The translations under genes were made by a program, and so were the position numbers. Of a stretch of DNA of 64,000 bases, positions 10,912-24,600 are shown piece by piece (positions within the stretch are counted from its first letter, which is position 1; every line of letters begins with the position of its first letter). The notes under the pieces were generated by a model, which saw only the letters and a program-made list of their open reading frames with translations, had not been told where the DNA came from and made no database searches. The stretch spans positions 15,031,723-15,095,722 of the forward strand of contig HG738139.1 in assembly GCA_000499405.2 (NCBI GenBank). Direction: 5' to 3'. This DNA comes from Onchocerca volvulus (lineage: Eukaryota > Nematoda > Chromadorea > Rhabditida > Onchocercidae).

Positions 10912-13671
10912 GATTATGTATATGTATATATTTTTTAAATCACTTCCAAAACGTTAATTGAATTTCATTTAATACAATTTATCTAAAAAATTTTAAATTT
11001 GCTTCAGATATTTACTTATTCAATTAATAATTTGATGAAATTATATCAAGCATTTTAAGTTTTAACAACATTTTACGGAATACATGTAAGCTTAAATGTA
11101 ACCTTTAACCCATAGCAAAATTTTATTCTGACATTATGTCAACTTTAACACATAATATAAGTAATATTACACTCATACCTAAAACATTTCACGGAATACA
11201 CGTAAACTTAAATATAACTTTTAACCCATATGTATAATTCTATTCTGACCTTTAACCTGATATATTATATGAATCTTAATCAATAGTTGTATCATTATAT
11301 GTATTAAAATAATTGACGTAATTGACGAACTATTGTGCATGGATATTATGGGAAGAGAAATTAAAATTATGCATTGCATGTCAATTCAAATCCAAAAAAA
11401 AAAAAAAATTAAATTAAATTAAACTAATAAAATCAATACCTTATGACAATAATATTTTTGCTTTTGCAATCGCTATCGCTGCGTGAAATCTTATTCGAAA
11501 GTTGTCAATACTACTACGATCATTAAATAAACTAATAAAACAGGTAAAAAACTGGTATTTATGTTGCAAAAACTTGCTTACTTACATCTTATCTAATTTT
11601 TCACACATATTTTACCTGTATTTATTACTTTTCCGATTTTCTCACCATTTTATCTTATATATAAATATATTTTAGCAACATTCTATTATAATGTTCTCCA
11701 ATAATTGTTTGTTTAACAAAAACAAATTTATAAATAATTATGATTCCAACTAAATTTTCTTCTTTTCTACATGTTTCGTTTAAATTTTTGGAATTCCTTT
11801 CCTTCATGTTTCCTTTTTCCGTTCCTCAAAAAATTGGGAGGAAAAAAAAGATTTAATAAATTATAGATTTATAGACAAGAGTTTGAAAATAATCATATTT
11901 TTAATTGCATCCAACATATTTGATACTTATATGAATGCAATATTTTGAATAATTTATTCATCCATTTAGCTTTCAATTAGAAATGCAATCAATAATCAAA
12001 GAAATAGTTAAATTCTGTACACGCATAAATACTGTGCATTTACAGTATGTTTTATATATGTACGGTACGATCGACGGAATACGGTATAACGGACCACATG
12101 AATACTGTACTAAGCATATATATTTGGCATGAATTCATTCATTAATAAATAAAAGTTGTTGAAAAAAGATAGGTAAGCAAAGATAAGATAATGGCTTTTC
12201 ATATCTTTTGAAGAAACAATTAATGGAAATTACAAAATAGTAGAAGATGTAAATAATAACAGAATGAATGGAACCATAAAATTAGGGAGCAATGAAAATT
12301 AAACATTAAAACTTTCAAAGAAGAAGAAGAAAAAAAAAAAGAAATTCCATTTTCATTTTTTAAATTCACAAAAAAATGGAAAATAAATTTGCCATTTCGA
12401 AAACATTAAGAAACAATTAATTAAACTTACTTTTAGTCCTTCTAATATGACTTATTCGGGTAATTCATTCCATTTCAGTAATTACTCTCTAGTAATAGTA
12501 ATAAATCTAATTTAACTCATTTTGCTTACTAATCTCACTATCAATTCAATTTAATCTTTGCTTTGTTATTTAATTTGAGAAATATTGCGAAATTTTTTAA
12601 TTAAAAAAAATATTTCAACTTTAATTTGGAAAAAAACGAACATACATGTGCATAGATGTCAAAGCGATCAATAAAAAAAAAAAAAAAAAATGCAGTGTAA
12701 ATGTAAAAAAGTATTGAAATGTTGGACAGACATAAATATTAGAAAATATATTTTACATTTAATTGCTATCAAAAAAGTCTAAATGTATGCATTATCAATC
12801 AGAAAATGTTAGAAAAAGTTTAAAAGATTAAAATGAAATTTTTTTTTTATTTTTAGAAAATAGAAATATAAAAGTGGCAGATGTCTTTTAAGCAATAATG
12901 AAGCCAGTTTGGCAAAAAGCCTAGTTTAAATGAAATGGATTGAAAATGTACTTAAAATTCATTTATCAATTTTTTCCTGCATTTGTTTTTGTCAATTTTA
13001 ATGTATTTCAATGCAAAAGTAGACAACACAGATTTCAGGATAAATTAATATTTCAGGAATGATTTGAAAATTAGCTTATCATCCGCTCCAGTAATCATAA
13101 AAATAAGTAGTCTAGTCGGAATAATCAAAAAATTTGGTTTCAATTTTCAAACATTTCTATAAAACATCAAAAAAATAAAATAAAAAATTACGTGAATTGT
13201 CCATAAATCAGAGTTACGGAAAATTAGAATAAATAAAATATATAATTATATGGATAGATCATAATTTAAGTAAAAAAAAAAAAATTAATCAAAGTAAAAA
13301 AAAAAAATGATGCTTTGAATACGATAATCCAGTCGACAGTATTCTTTTTTAAGCTAATACGGTACTCCGTTTCTCCCACAAAAGAAAAGAACATAATACA
13401 AATTCGTAATTTCAGATCAAACAGGCAAATGTTTAATTTAATTCATGGTACCATTTTTCATCATAAAATTTTTTATGATTGAAGAATAGGAGGGATATGA
13501 AGAAGGGAAAGCTTATGAATTTAATGACTTTAAATATGAAATATAATTTAGCCTGAAATCAATAGAAAATGAAATTATGTCGATTTTACAAATCAAATGA
13601 AAATGATTTGTTCAAAAATATAAAATAGAATTTTGAATTGATAGATTCGAATAATCGGATCATTAATGGTA

Positions 13672-13996
13672 CTCACTGTCTAATTGATCGGATTATTTGA
13701 CTTAATAACTAATTGATCGGATCATTTGATTCACTAAACTGGTCGGATCATTTACTCACTAACTAATTGATCGCCTTGATTTGACTTATTAACTAACTGA
13801 TCGGATCATTTGATTCATTAACTAATTGATCGGATCACTTGACTTATTTATTAATCGATCGAATCACACGATTCACCAACTAATTTTGATCGGATCAATT
13901 GATTCACTAACTAATTGATCGGATCACTTGACTTATTTACTAATCGATCGAATCATACGATTCACTAACTAATTTTGATCGGATCAATTGATTCAT
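13672..13996 (+). repeat. approximately 30-bp minisatellite with higher-order structure
   Basis: About 11 tandem units resemble CTAATTGATCGGATCATTTG followed by ATTCACTAA. In the distal part three units form a higher-order block of 89 bp, seen by comparing 13824 onward with 13913 onward. The units carry frequent GATC sites. Confidence 0.92.
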
Positions 13997-14080
13997 AGTA
14001 TCAAATACATATTTATATAAACGAATTCTAATGTTTCAAACCAGTTTATGAAATAACACTTTGAAACTGTCTGAATTACA

Positions 14081-14084
<4 letters not shown>

Positions 14085-14114
<30 letters not shown>
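14085..14114. repeat. (TA)n microsatellite
   Basis: An almost perfect alternating TA tract of about 30 bp. Confidence 0.95.
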
Positions 14115-14116
<2 letters not shown>

Positions 14117-14587
14117 TCGATGTATTTGTTTGTCTGCCCGCCCACATATTTATATTTTTGGAAACAATGAGGGAACTATCGATTAATTAAATCATCGGCA
14201 AGCTTTTCAAAAGAATAAAAAAAAAAAAGAAAAAAAAAGTTTAAAATACAAAAAAATGAAATTTCAATTTATCCTATCATCCAATTTGTAACAAAAGTAT
14301 GTTGCTTGTGTGTTTGTATTGTTTAATTTATATAAGTTTTAAGTTTCAAATCAAGATTTAATCAATTTTTTTTCGAGACTGTCTCTCTTTTTTTTTGAAT
14401 ATTTCAATCATTTTGTTGAATTATTTTCCTAGCACACAGCTATTATTAGTTTAGCAAATATTGGAAGAAGAAAATTTTTGAAAAGAAAGGCTATTTTCGA
14501 ACGAAACGAACAAAAACTTCAACAAAACTTCGAAATTAGAAAAAAAATTGATTTTTTTCCGGAAAACTAATATATTCAGGATGGAAT

Positions 14588-14860
14588 CCTCTCTCTCCCT
14601 CTCTCTCATTCTTCGTTTCTCTCTCTACCTTTTCTCTTCTTCCCTTCAACTTTGTCTTTTCTTTTTACTTTCTTTTTTCTTTTTTTTTCCTTTTTCAAAA
14701 ATTGATTTCATTTATTTATTTATGTTTTATTTATTTTTTAATATCATGTATAACTTTTCTTCTCCTTTCAATTCCATCCTTTTTTTTCTTTTGATTCAAT
14801 CTAGTTTTCCACCTATTTTCTCTCTTTTTTTCTCTCTCTCTCTCAATTTTTCTCTGTCTA
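14588..14860. repeat. CT-rich low-complexity tract
   Basis: Runs of CTCTCT and long T tracts on the plus strand. The long open frame across it codes only Ser, Leu and Phe and is an artefact of composition. Confidence 0.8.
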
Positions 14861-17443
14861 TGTTTCAAAAAATAAAAGAAAAAAAGGAATAAAAAGGTAA
14901 AATTTCTATCTTCAATGGAAAATTTCTATTTGTAAACATTCGTTTTTTTTCAAAATTTTTGAATCATTTCTTTTCCTCCTCTTTTTTTCACTTTTTCTTT
15001 TCTTTTCTTTTTTTTTTTTTGTTTATTCTTTCTCTCTTTAATCATGATTCTCTTTCCCATTATTTTTCTCCTAATTAATAGTTTTCGAATAACCAACTTC
15101 TGGTCATTTTTCTTCCAATAATTCGATGACTTATTTTATTGCGACAAAAAAAAAGAAAAAAAAAATTGATTTTTGGTTTTTTTGATTTCAAATTAACCTA
15201 AAAATGAAAATTAAAACTAATGAATAGGTTGAGAAATTCTAAGAAAATGGCAAAATTAGCATGCAATAACCTTTGTTTATACTATTATTTTCTTAGATTT
15301 ATTAGAAAAGGAAGAAATTAAAAAATAATTGGATTTTTTTTCAAAAAGTTTTTTCTCAAAAATCCTTTTTTTTTCGATTTCAAATTTCTGCATTCAGCGA
15401 AAAATTAATTAAAATTCTATGGCTGCACGGAATTTCATCAATTTCTTTCCATTTCTTCCAGAAAAAATAAAAAATAAAAAGTAAAATAAAATCCTTTCAC
15501 TTCCTTGTCCAATATTTGATGTCTTTCTCTCTGTCCGAATATATTTTTTCTTCAAATTTATCAAATTTAATGATTTCATTTTAGTTTGGAAAAAAAAAAG
15601 AAGAAATCAATATCAGAAATGAAAAAAGAAAATAGCTGAATTAATCGATGAAAGAAATCAAATAAAAGCAAAAATTGATGATAAAATCGCCTCATTAGAT
15701 GAACTATCGAATTGACCAATTAATAAATCAGTAAATAAACAGATAAGAAGGCAAAATGCAATGTTTTGTTTCTTGGGATTTATCATATGTGATGAAAAAA
15801 ATAATCGGGAAATCCCGAAACAATAATCAGGAAATTCTCGACAGCTTAAAACCGGATATAAAATTGCCGGATAATCCGGACGAGTGGGCGTAATTTTCAA
15901 GAAATGCGGTAAATTTCAACTTATAAATAATGTAGAATAGTCCCGATAATAAGGATGTATCAGATTGAAATCTTCAAAGAAAACTGATATTTCTATCAAA
16001 TTTATTGAATTTAACTAATTTCAACTTTTATTTTTTGAAAAAGATGAAATTTTTTATTGTTAGATGCATTTATTGATTTTCTGATCACAGGAATAATTAC
16101 AAAATCGAATTTCTTATTTGATAGCTTAAATTGGTAACAAATTTTACCTCCCCAAAAAACTTCTACCTTTCTATAAAAAAATTCCAATTCTAATTATTTT
16201 TGCTGAATTTCCATTCACTAAATTCCTAATTTTTATTATTTTTAAACTTTTCAAAAATTTTTTTTAAACTGTTAATTTTAATTTCTTAAATTCGTAGAAA
16301 TAGGAAATTAGAAATGAAAGACAGAAGATTAAAAGAAACGTTTAAACATCTGGCGCTAAACAATATGAACGATTTGTTGATTTCAACATTTAAAGATTAG
16401 AAAAAAAAAATGAAAAAAAAATCATTTTTTTTTTTACTTTTAAATTTCTTCTATATTTTTTACATTTTTCATCCTCAAATTGTTCGTTCGTTCCTTCAAC
16501 AAAATGCATTTTCTACGAATCATCCTTGGAAGCTCTTTGATTTACATCAAATCATTTTTTTATTGCTTTTCTCCTTTTTTTTTTTTTTTTTTTTTTTTTT
16601 TGAATCTATTCAATTTTTCCTTTCATATTTGTTACTGAAAATTTGATTTGTATAGTTATATGAAAAATTTTAAACATTTTAATGAAAACTTTTAAGAGGA
16701 AAAGTTTTTTTTTTTGAAAAATTTTACAAAATTTTTATCATATTTCTAAGACTATTTGATGAAAGTTACATTTCAAAGTTCTACATTTACAAATAATATT
16801 ATGACTAATAATTGTTACTTCTATCTTTTAAATGAAATTTTAGAAAAATCTACTTCTTTTTTCTTTTTTTTTTTTTGAAGCAGAAATATTTTCTTACAAT
16901 TAACAATGATAATTGCAAAAATATAATCGTCAAAAATTGCAAATGAAATATAACGAATAAATAATTCTATACTATTTTAAGAATAAATTTCTACGTGAAA
17001 AATACGGAATATTCTCGATTTAAAAATGTTGGAAATATTGAAAATTTTCAGGAATAATGAAAGATTTGGAAAAAAAAAAAAAAAAGAATATAGAATGCAA
17101 TTATCCGTTAATCATCCGAAATATCGAAATTTCTACGTAAAAAGAATTTCAATATATGCTAAATTATTTATAATTTATGCAAAATACAAAATAATCATAA
17201 TATTATAATGTTATCAAGTAATCGTAATATTATTATCACTTAAAATCAAACCTGATAAGACGTTTTTGTTTTTTTATCGAATTATGTTAAAATGCATAAT
17301 AATGAGAGATAATTCAGTACTACTGTATCGGTTGCTAATAAATATTATCAAAATGAGAAAAAATCATTGGAACAACTGGATCAATAAGCTGATCGGATGA
17401 TAAAAACAAGCAAACTATTAGTGCTATAAAAGTTTAGTGAAAT

Positions 17444-17570
17444 ATTGATGATAATAATCGATGATAATTGATGACGACACTAATAATAATAATTGGTAAT
17501 GATGATTGATGATGATGACGATTGATGATGATTGATGATGATGATAACGATAATAATGACGATGATGAAA
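17444..17570. repeat. GAT-rich trinucleotide tract
   Basis: Imperfect (GAT)n with AAT and GAC variants. No open coding context is apparent. Confidence 0.85.
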
Positions 17571-19214
17571 ACAAAAACAATGATAATTGATTACAATAAA
17601 TGATTCATTTATGCTAAAGCTAAAATGAAATTGTTGAAAATACGAAAAAAAAAAAAAAAAACAGCTATGTAAACTTCAAAAGATGAAAAAAGTACTTCAA
17701 TTATTAAATAATATTAAATAATGAAATTTCTTAACATTGTTTTGATTTCCCTTTCCTCATATATATCGATAATTGATAAAGAATATAAATAATTAATTTA
17801 AAAATTTATATATATTACAAGAAAAGATGAAAACTGATTTAGCTTGAAAAAAATTATTTTATTTTTTAATTGAATTAAAATTTTACTTTTTACTACGAAA
17901 AATTTTCGAATGCAAATAATAATAAACTATTTCTTTAATCTTTTTAAAAGAAAAAGGAGAAAAAATTCATTAAATCAATCTAATTTAGCTTATTTAAATT
18001 AGCTTAATCAGATGCAAAAAAATTAAATAGATGAAATAATATAAATTAATTCAGTTTGATTTGGATGTACGATTTTATTTAATCTATCTTAATTAAGATT
18101 AAATTAATTGAAATAATATTGTGATTATCGATAAATCCGTATTGTAAGTGATAATTAATATCAATTTTTCATGCTAAAATGAATTATTTTAAGAATATAT
18201 TAGATAATTTATCATATCTGCTGACTTTTCCTATTTTTTATGACAAATTTTGAACTCTTAATTATTTATTGGAACTTTAATTATCGTAAAGAAAGAAAAT
18301 TTGATTTGCATATGACATTTCATGGCGCTATAAAGAAATTCCAAATTTTTTTTTTTTGCCTGAGTTCGCGTATTATTATTAAATTCTGATAAATAAGCAT
18401 AAATTATCATCAATTGCTCGATCAATTTTGCATATTACTATCAATTCTGATAAGCAAGTTTAAACAATTCTTATCATTTTGATAAATCAAATGCGTAATA
18501 AGCAAGAGCTCATTTATTCGAGATCATCAAAGACTTACTACGCTCTTCACATTAGCAAAATATTCGAAATGGAATATTTGTCTATAATCGAAGGAAAATT
18601 TGCTGCAAAATGAATAGAATATTTTCATGAGAAACAGAAATTGATAAAATTAATCAAAAAAACAGAAAGATTCAAAAAAGATTTAATTAATAAAAAGATT
18701 AAGATAGAATGCAAAAAAGAAAAAAAAATCATTTTATAAGACTGAAATAGAGAAGAGGAAGAAAGCGATGCCATCATTTAACAACAAATAATACAAATAA
18801 AATTTTAAGAAAGAATTTTGAAGAATTCAAAAATCTAAAAAAAAATTGTGATGAGCTAAAAAATTTTAGGTAAACATTAGCGAAGAAGTATAATAAACAT
18901 ATTCAATACTTCTTGGAAAAGAATTTTCATCAACTTTTTATTATTAAATTAATAGAGAGAAAGAGAGAGAGAAAAAAAATGAAAGATGAGGAAATAGAAA
19001 AAGAAATGATTAAAAAAACTTGTGTACTAAAATATAATATATTTAATTTGAGTAATAAGTTAGGTAAAAAATTACAAAAGACAACGAATATTTGAATACA
19101 AATTGATGAAAAATTGATTTAAGAAAAAACTGCTACGACAATTTTCTAAAATTATGATTGTAAATATTTTTAATAATACTCGATTTAACCTATTTTTATT
19201 CTAATCAGTATCAT

Positions 19215-19640
19215 AAAATAGCCAGATACAGTATGATAAGATTTATCGTATGCATTCATACATTATTGTAGAATGTTTACTGTATCGTCAAATAAAGTTA
19301 ATTGTTAGATTGTAATGTACCGTACGAAAGAATGAAAGATAAAGGATACAATGTAATAATTTTTCATTTATTCAAATTACTCGACTCCGATTTCCTGCAT
19401 ACCATATGATAGAAGCTGGTCGTAATAAATGAATATATAAATTCGTAATACGATAAACTTGGACATATACTGTATATATTTGCTACTGTATACTAATTTC
19501 TAAATTGATCATATACAATATAACAGATTCTGATCATTATTAGAACACAGTGTACTTTACAGTATGATAAAGTTTATTATTGTGCTTTGTTATAGATACG
19601 GTACGGTGTATACGGTATAAAAGGATAAATTTGGACATAT
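19215..19640. repeat. cluster of TACTGTA / TACGGTA palindromic words
   Basis: Repeated short words such as TACTGTAT, TACGGTA and CCGTAC occur at irregular spacing. Similar clusters occur near 6850-6900, 12000-12120, 44460-44700 and 46490-46560. Function unknown. Confidence 0.45.
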
Positions 19641-21543
19641 ATGTTCTTGTTGTCAAATAAAACTTGAATATAGGATATTATTTGGAAATCAAGAATATCA
19701 AAGAATTTTTGTAATATATAAGTAAGTTTTTGATGCAAACTTTTAAATAATTTGAAAATTTCATAGAAAAAAAAAAAAAAAAGAAAACATAAATGTTGAC
19801 TTATTCAAGATCAATGTTTATCGTAAAAGATTGCAATCTGTTGACATAACTATTTATTCTTCCAGTTCGAAATTCTTTAAGAAGAGGATGATTACGGATT
19901 TTCTGCTCATTTTTCGCTCCTCAAAATTTGTTTATTTTCATCTTAGCATCTTAGATGACATTCTTACCGTATTCATTTCCAAAAGGTATCTTTTTAGTGC
20001 AATTGTTGAAAATGCTCAAAAGTTATGAAATAGTATTTAAAAGAATTTTCGCTAAATACTTAAAAACTGCTTGAATAAATTGTCATAAAAATTAGTAAAA
20101 AAAGAAAAAAAGTGGAAAATGTGTGTGGCATGAATGATAAAAAATGATTTCACGTAAAACGTGATAAAAAGACGGTTTAACGTGTATGTTACAAATGGCA
20201 AAAGATGACTTCACGTAAGTAAACTTTCGTGTAAACATAAAAGCAAGAAATTTTATGTAAAAATTTGTTCCAAAACATGTTCTTTTATTATTTATAATAC
20301 ATAAAATTTTTTGCGTAAAAAGAAGAAAGAATAAAAAATTACAGTGCGATAAAAATTTTTATAACTTCCAATTGTAGTTAAACAGAAAATAGAGCCAAAT
20401 TTAATGATGAAAAATTAAATCGTAAAAAAGAAGAAATTTTGAGTTTTATTTCTACTTTTGCTTTTTTTTCATTTTTTATTTTTTTTCGCTCAAAGCAATA
20501 AAATGTTATTGAATCTTAAAAATGCTAAAATTTTACTTCAAGTGACTAGCTCAATAATCAAATTTCAAATACGATCAATAGGTAAGAATTTTATCGTTTC
20601 GTAATTTTGCTTTTATCAAATTTCAATTTTTTTTTTTTTGTATGAATGAATTATGCAAATATGTTACAATTTGTTGAATTTATTTTCATTTATTTTCATT
20701 TTTTCCGTTCTAAATAACATTCAACAAAAGGGAAAATCATTTCGATATTTCTGATTAAAACATTTCATTGTAAATTTCAGAAATTATTTGATAAAATGAA
20801 AGAAAATTTGTTAAAACATGTACATTCGTTTCTACGATATCTTTAGCATTACATAATCCTTTTTCTCAATTTTTTTCGAAAAATATTGGAAAAATGGGCA
20901 ATTTTTGGATGCTAATATTTACCAATTTTTTCTATCATTTCAAAAATCATTTCAAATGTTTTCATATTTTTTTAAAATTTAGTTTTATTGTCATCATTAT
21001 TGCTTGATATTATAATCATTACTTTTATTTTCATTATTTTCTTGCAATTCATAGCGCTTTTGATATTGCTTTTATCATTATGATATTATCATTATCTATT
21101 TTATAATTGCTATTGCTATTATTTTTGTTCATCTTTTTTATCATATATTTGATTACTTTTCAAGATTAAAAAAGCACTTCACTAAGTTTGAAACATTGAA
21201 ATTCTACATCGAAAATTCAAATTTGAAATAATAAATGATTTAAAGTTATAAAAATTCAAAGTTCGATACTGGAAGTGAAAATCTTGAAAGTTTCTAATTT
21301 TGGATAATCTAATTGTTGTATTAATTAATTTCCACTGATTTTATTACTCCAAACAATCTTTCTGACCATTCTAAAATAAGCTTTCTAAGCTTTCTAATTT
21401 TAATTTCAAATAATTCATCATACATTTTTCTAGGAGTTCTTTTAAAATTGTCTTCTTTCAGAAAAATATTTTTTCAGATATCATCAAAATGCAGCCATTT
21501 TTTGTATTTTCATTTAATAATTAAAAAATTATTAATTAAAAAA

Positions 21544-21696
21544 TTATCGAAAAACTTGCCTTGGCTTTGGCTCATATCCTTTCTCAGCACTTTTACGTTC
21601 CGTTATTGTTGTTGTTTTAAATGTTTTCATGGTACCATCCATGGTTGAAGTTTTAGAATCTGTTGCTCTGCCGGAACTGATTTCGTCCGAAAATTT
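21544..21696 (-). CDS. long gene, probable terminal exon
   Basis: Reads KFSDEISSGRATDSKTSTMD, a Thr/Lys-rich stretch, then EKGYEPKPRQVFR and TAA at 21546-21544. Acceptor TTTTTAG. A GTTTTT after the Gln codon could be a donor, but I find no later exon, so a terminal exon is favoured. An AATGAA-like word lies about 30 bases past the stop. Confidence 0.7.
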   Translation of the reverse strand, partial: KFSDEISSGRATDSKTSTMDGTMKTFKTTTITERKSAEKGYEPKPRQVFR

Positions 21697-24600
21697 CTAA
21701 AAATTTCAAAATTATTTTAATTAGTCACTAAAATTAATTCATTAGTGATTTAATTATTCATAGCCATTTAAAACTGAAAATTTGCGAGAAATAAATTTGT
21801 AACTATCATTGCTTAGTTATGGAGCAAATTGAGTTTACAAAAATTTATGACATTAGTTAACAAATTCTGATATGAAAATAAGTAAATTTTCCAAAAGTCT
21901 GAATAAAATAAAAATTATTTATTAAAATTTCTAATGCTTTTTCTTAAAATGAAAAATTTCGTTTCAAATTTTTCACTTTTTATTTGTATTAAGAATAAAA
22001 TTTGATAATGTTTAAATTAAGTTAAATTATTTCGAAAAGCAAAATATTTATAGTGGATGAATAAAAAAAGGCATTATTAAATATTGGTAAGATATATTAA
22101 ATAATCTTAATTAGTAATCTTAATTAACAAATTCACTAAGTTATCTTAATTAATCTAATTATTATGGATCATGAAGAAATCTCATTATCAGGAAAAATTT
22201 TATTCCAGAAATGAAAATATATGATAAGATGAAAAGAGATAATCTTTCTGAAATAATTCATTAAAATTTTATCCACAAAATTTATTGTATTGATGGATGA
22301 AAAAGTTTTATATTTTAAGGTTTTATATTTTTAAGTTTATGTTTTTTTAAGAAGTTTTATTTTATAGTTTACAGTTGCATATAAAGTTTTATAATTGTAA
22401 TTATTCATCGTTATTTATAATAAATTATTGCTTGTGATAAATTCTATTTTATTTCGTTTTCAAAAAAAATTCATTAGTACCAATAATATTTCTAAATATA
22501 AAATTCAATTTTATCTTTTAATTGCAAATTTCAAAATTTAATCAGAATTGAAAACAAATTGTCGAAGAATTGATATCATGACAAAATTCATCTCATTACG
22601 CAAGAAATAATTTAAAAGTTTTAAAAATTCCAAACAAATAATCATAAAAGTTTCATTTAGATAAAAATATCAAATACGATAGCTGAAAGAATGCTTGGAA
22701 TGATTGATGAGAAAGATATCGAATTTGAAGAAAAAAAAAAATCGAACGATTAAATAAAATAAAGGAATGTCAAAATATCAGTCAAAATATCAATGAAATG
22801 ATATAGGGCCCTTATCAATTCAATCTTATAAAATTGTTTTTACTGCATTGGAATGAATTTTTATAAATTATTCAAAAATTGCGAAAATAAAAACTTAAGA
22901 AATATTCGTATCCAATTTCATCTTTATATTCAATTCCAAAAAGCTATAATTCAGAAAGTATATTAAAATTTATTAAAAGTTTCTGTAAAAATATAAATGT
23001 AGAATAATCTTTCTATAAATTAGTAAATTAGAATAATTTCGATAAATGAATAGATTAGAATTATTTTGGAAATATAAATTTAGTAGATTAAAATAATTTA
23101 ATTAATATAAACCAAAAATTACGATAATTTTACAAAATACAAATGAATAAATTCGGGGAATAATTTTTGCAAATTCACAAAATATAAAAACGACAAATTG
23201 GAATAATTGTTGGCAATAATGTTTTGGAGAGGAAAGAACTTGAAAATAAACAAAAATGTAAACGATATTGGAATTCGAAAGAAATGATAATTGAAAATGA
23301 ATGAATGAATGAAACGATTTTATGTTTGTACTGAAAAGGCAAAGAAGCATTTATGTTGATGAAAAAAATGGACGAAATTTTTTGATGGATGAATCATTGA
23401 ATGCTTTTCAAATCTTTTTTTTTTTTTTTTTTCATAATGACTAAAACTGATAAAAATTTTTGTTGAAATTTTCTATTCGAAAAACATTTTCAGCATAAGA
23501 AAAAAAAAACATTCGAAAAATTCATTTTGTTAATTTTCGTTTTTTCTTTTTTTTTTTTGTTAAAATTTTTGTAAATATAACAAGAAAAAACTGTTATTAA
23601 ATAGTTTTTTTTTTGTGGATATGGTAAAATTTATCAAAATTATCAGTATTATAATATTATTAAAAATATTTTACTATTAATAATGAAAATTGTGATATAT
23701 TTAATTATGATAATGATAAAATTTAAAAAATATCTGATTTTGAAACTAATACATATTTCAGCATTTTTTAGCTATTTTTCATGATATGGAAATATTGAAA
23801 TTTAGCCAGAATTATACCAGGAAAATTAAAGTAAATGAAATTTTCGTTCTTCATGAAACATTAAGCTTACATTAATCAAGTAATCCAATCAATTAATTAA
23901 TTAATTAAATGATTGCAACTTTTATGAATGCATCAAAAATTGAAATTGTAAAAAGTTCAAGCCATACTTTTACTAAAATAAAACGAACAAATAATAGATA
24001 GAAAGGAATTAATTTTTACTCAAATAATAAATAAAGCAATTTAAAATATTCAAGTAATATATCCGATTAGTTAATAAAACTAAATGTTACAATTTTCATG
24101 TATGTCATCCGGTGAAATGGATGGATTTGTAAAAATTCAAGTCATATCTTTACTAATATCAATAATAGATAAAAGGAATTAATTTTTACTAAAATAATAA
24201 ATAAAATAAATTCAAAATATGCCACTCAAAATTTTCCTTTTTACCTTGAACTAATAATATAACCTAGTAAATATCGCCTTTTTGTGGAATGAAAATTGAA
24301 ATTTTTCATTACAAAGAATTTTTTTTTTTTTTTAATGGTGAAAACTTTCGTGATGATAATCAAAAAATATAACTCCGATAAAACTTTTCTCTCTCTTTCT
24401 CTCCCTCTCTCTCTCTGTATCTTTTTCTGATTATTTTACTTCCTTTCCCATCGATAAGAAATTTAATCGAAAAAATTTCATGAGAAAATCTTATTCGAAA
24501 AACATGCATCATTACTTACCGTACAATGAAACAGGTTAAAAGGAGGAGGAAAAGAAGGAGGAAGTGGAGGAAATGTAGCAGGAAGTGGAGGAAATGGAGG

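Larger units (their letters stand above)
10912..21543. other. 10.6-kb gap with no supported gene
   Basis: It lies upstream of the IF gene and downstream of the long gene, so it should hold the IF promoter and the 3' UTR of the long gene. No segment combines an open frame, splice sites and coding-like codons. An approximately 90-bp stretch near 11450-11535 (minus strand, ending AAG before GTATTG) could be an untranslated leader exon, but this is weak. Repeats are listed separately. Confidence 0.6.

Noticed and set aside
10671..10938. Open frames on both strands across IF exon 1
   Set aside because: They are other-frame shadows of the real exon at 10791-10896.
14548..14892. A 114-codon plus-strand open frame rich in Ser, Phe and Leu
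   Set aside because: It is the translation of CT- and T-rich low-complexity DNA and looks like no real protein.
15658..15900. An 80-codon minus-strand open frame with some C/G-rich codons
   Set aside because: The richer part consists of short related words (CCGGATAATCCGG type), more like a repeat than coding sequence, and no splice sites fit.
16410..16646. A 78-codon plus-strand open frame with poly-Phe
   Set aside because: It arises from long T homopolymers and has no splice or start context.
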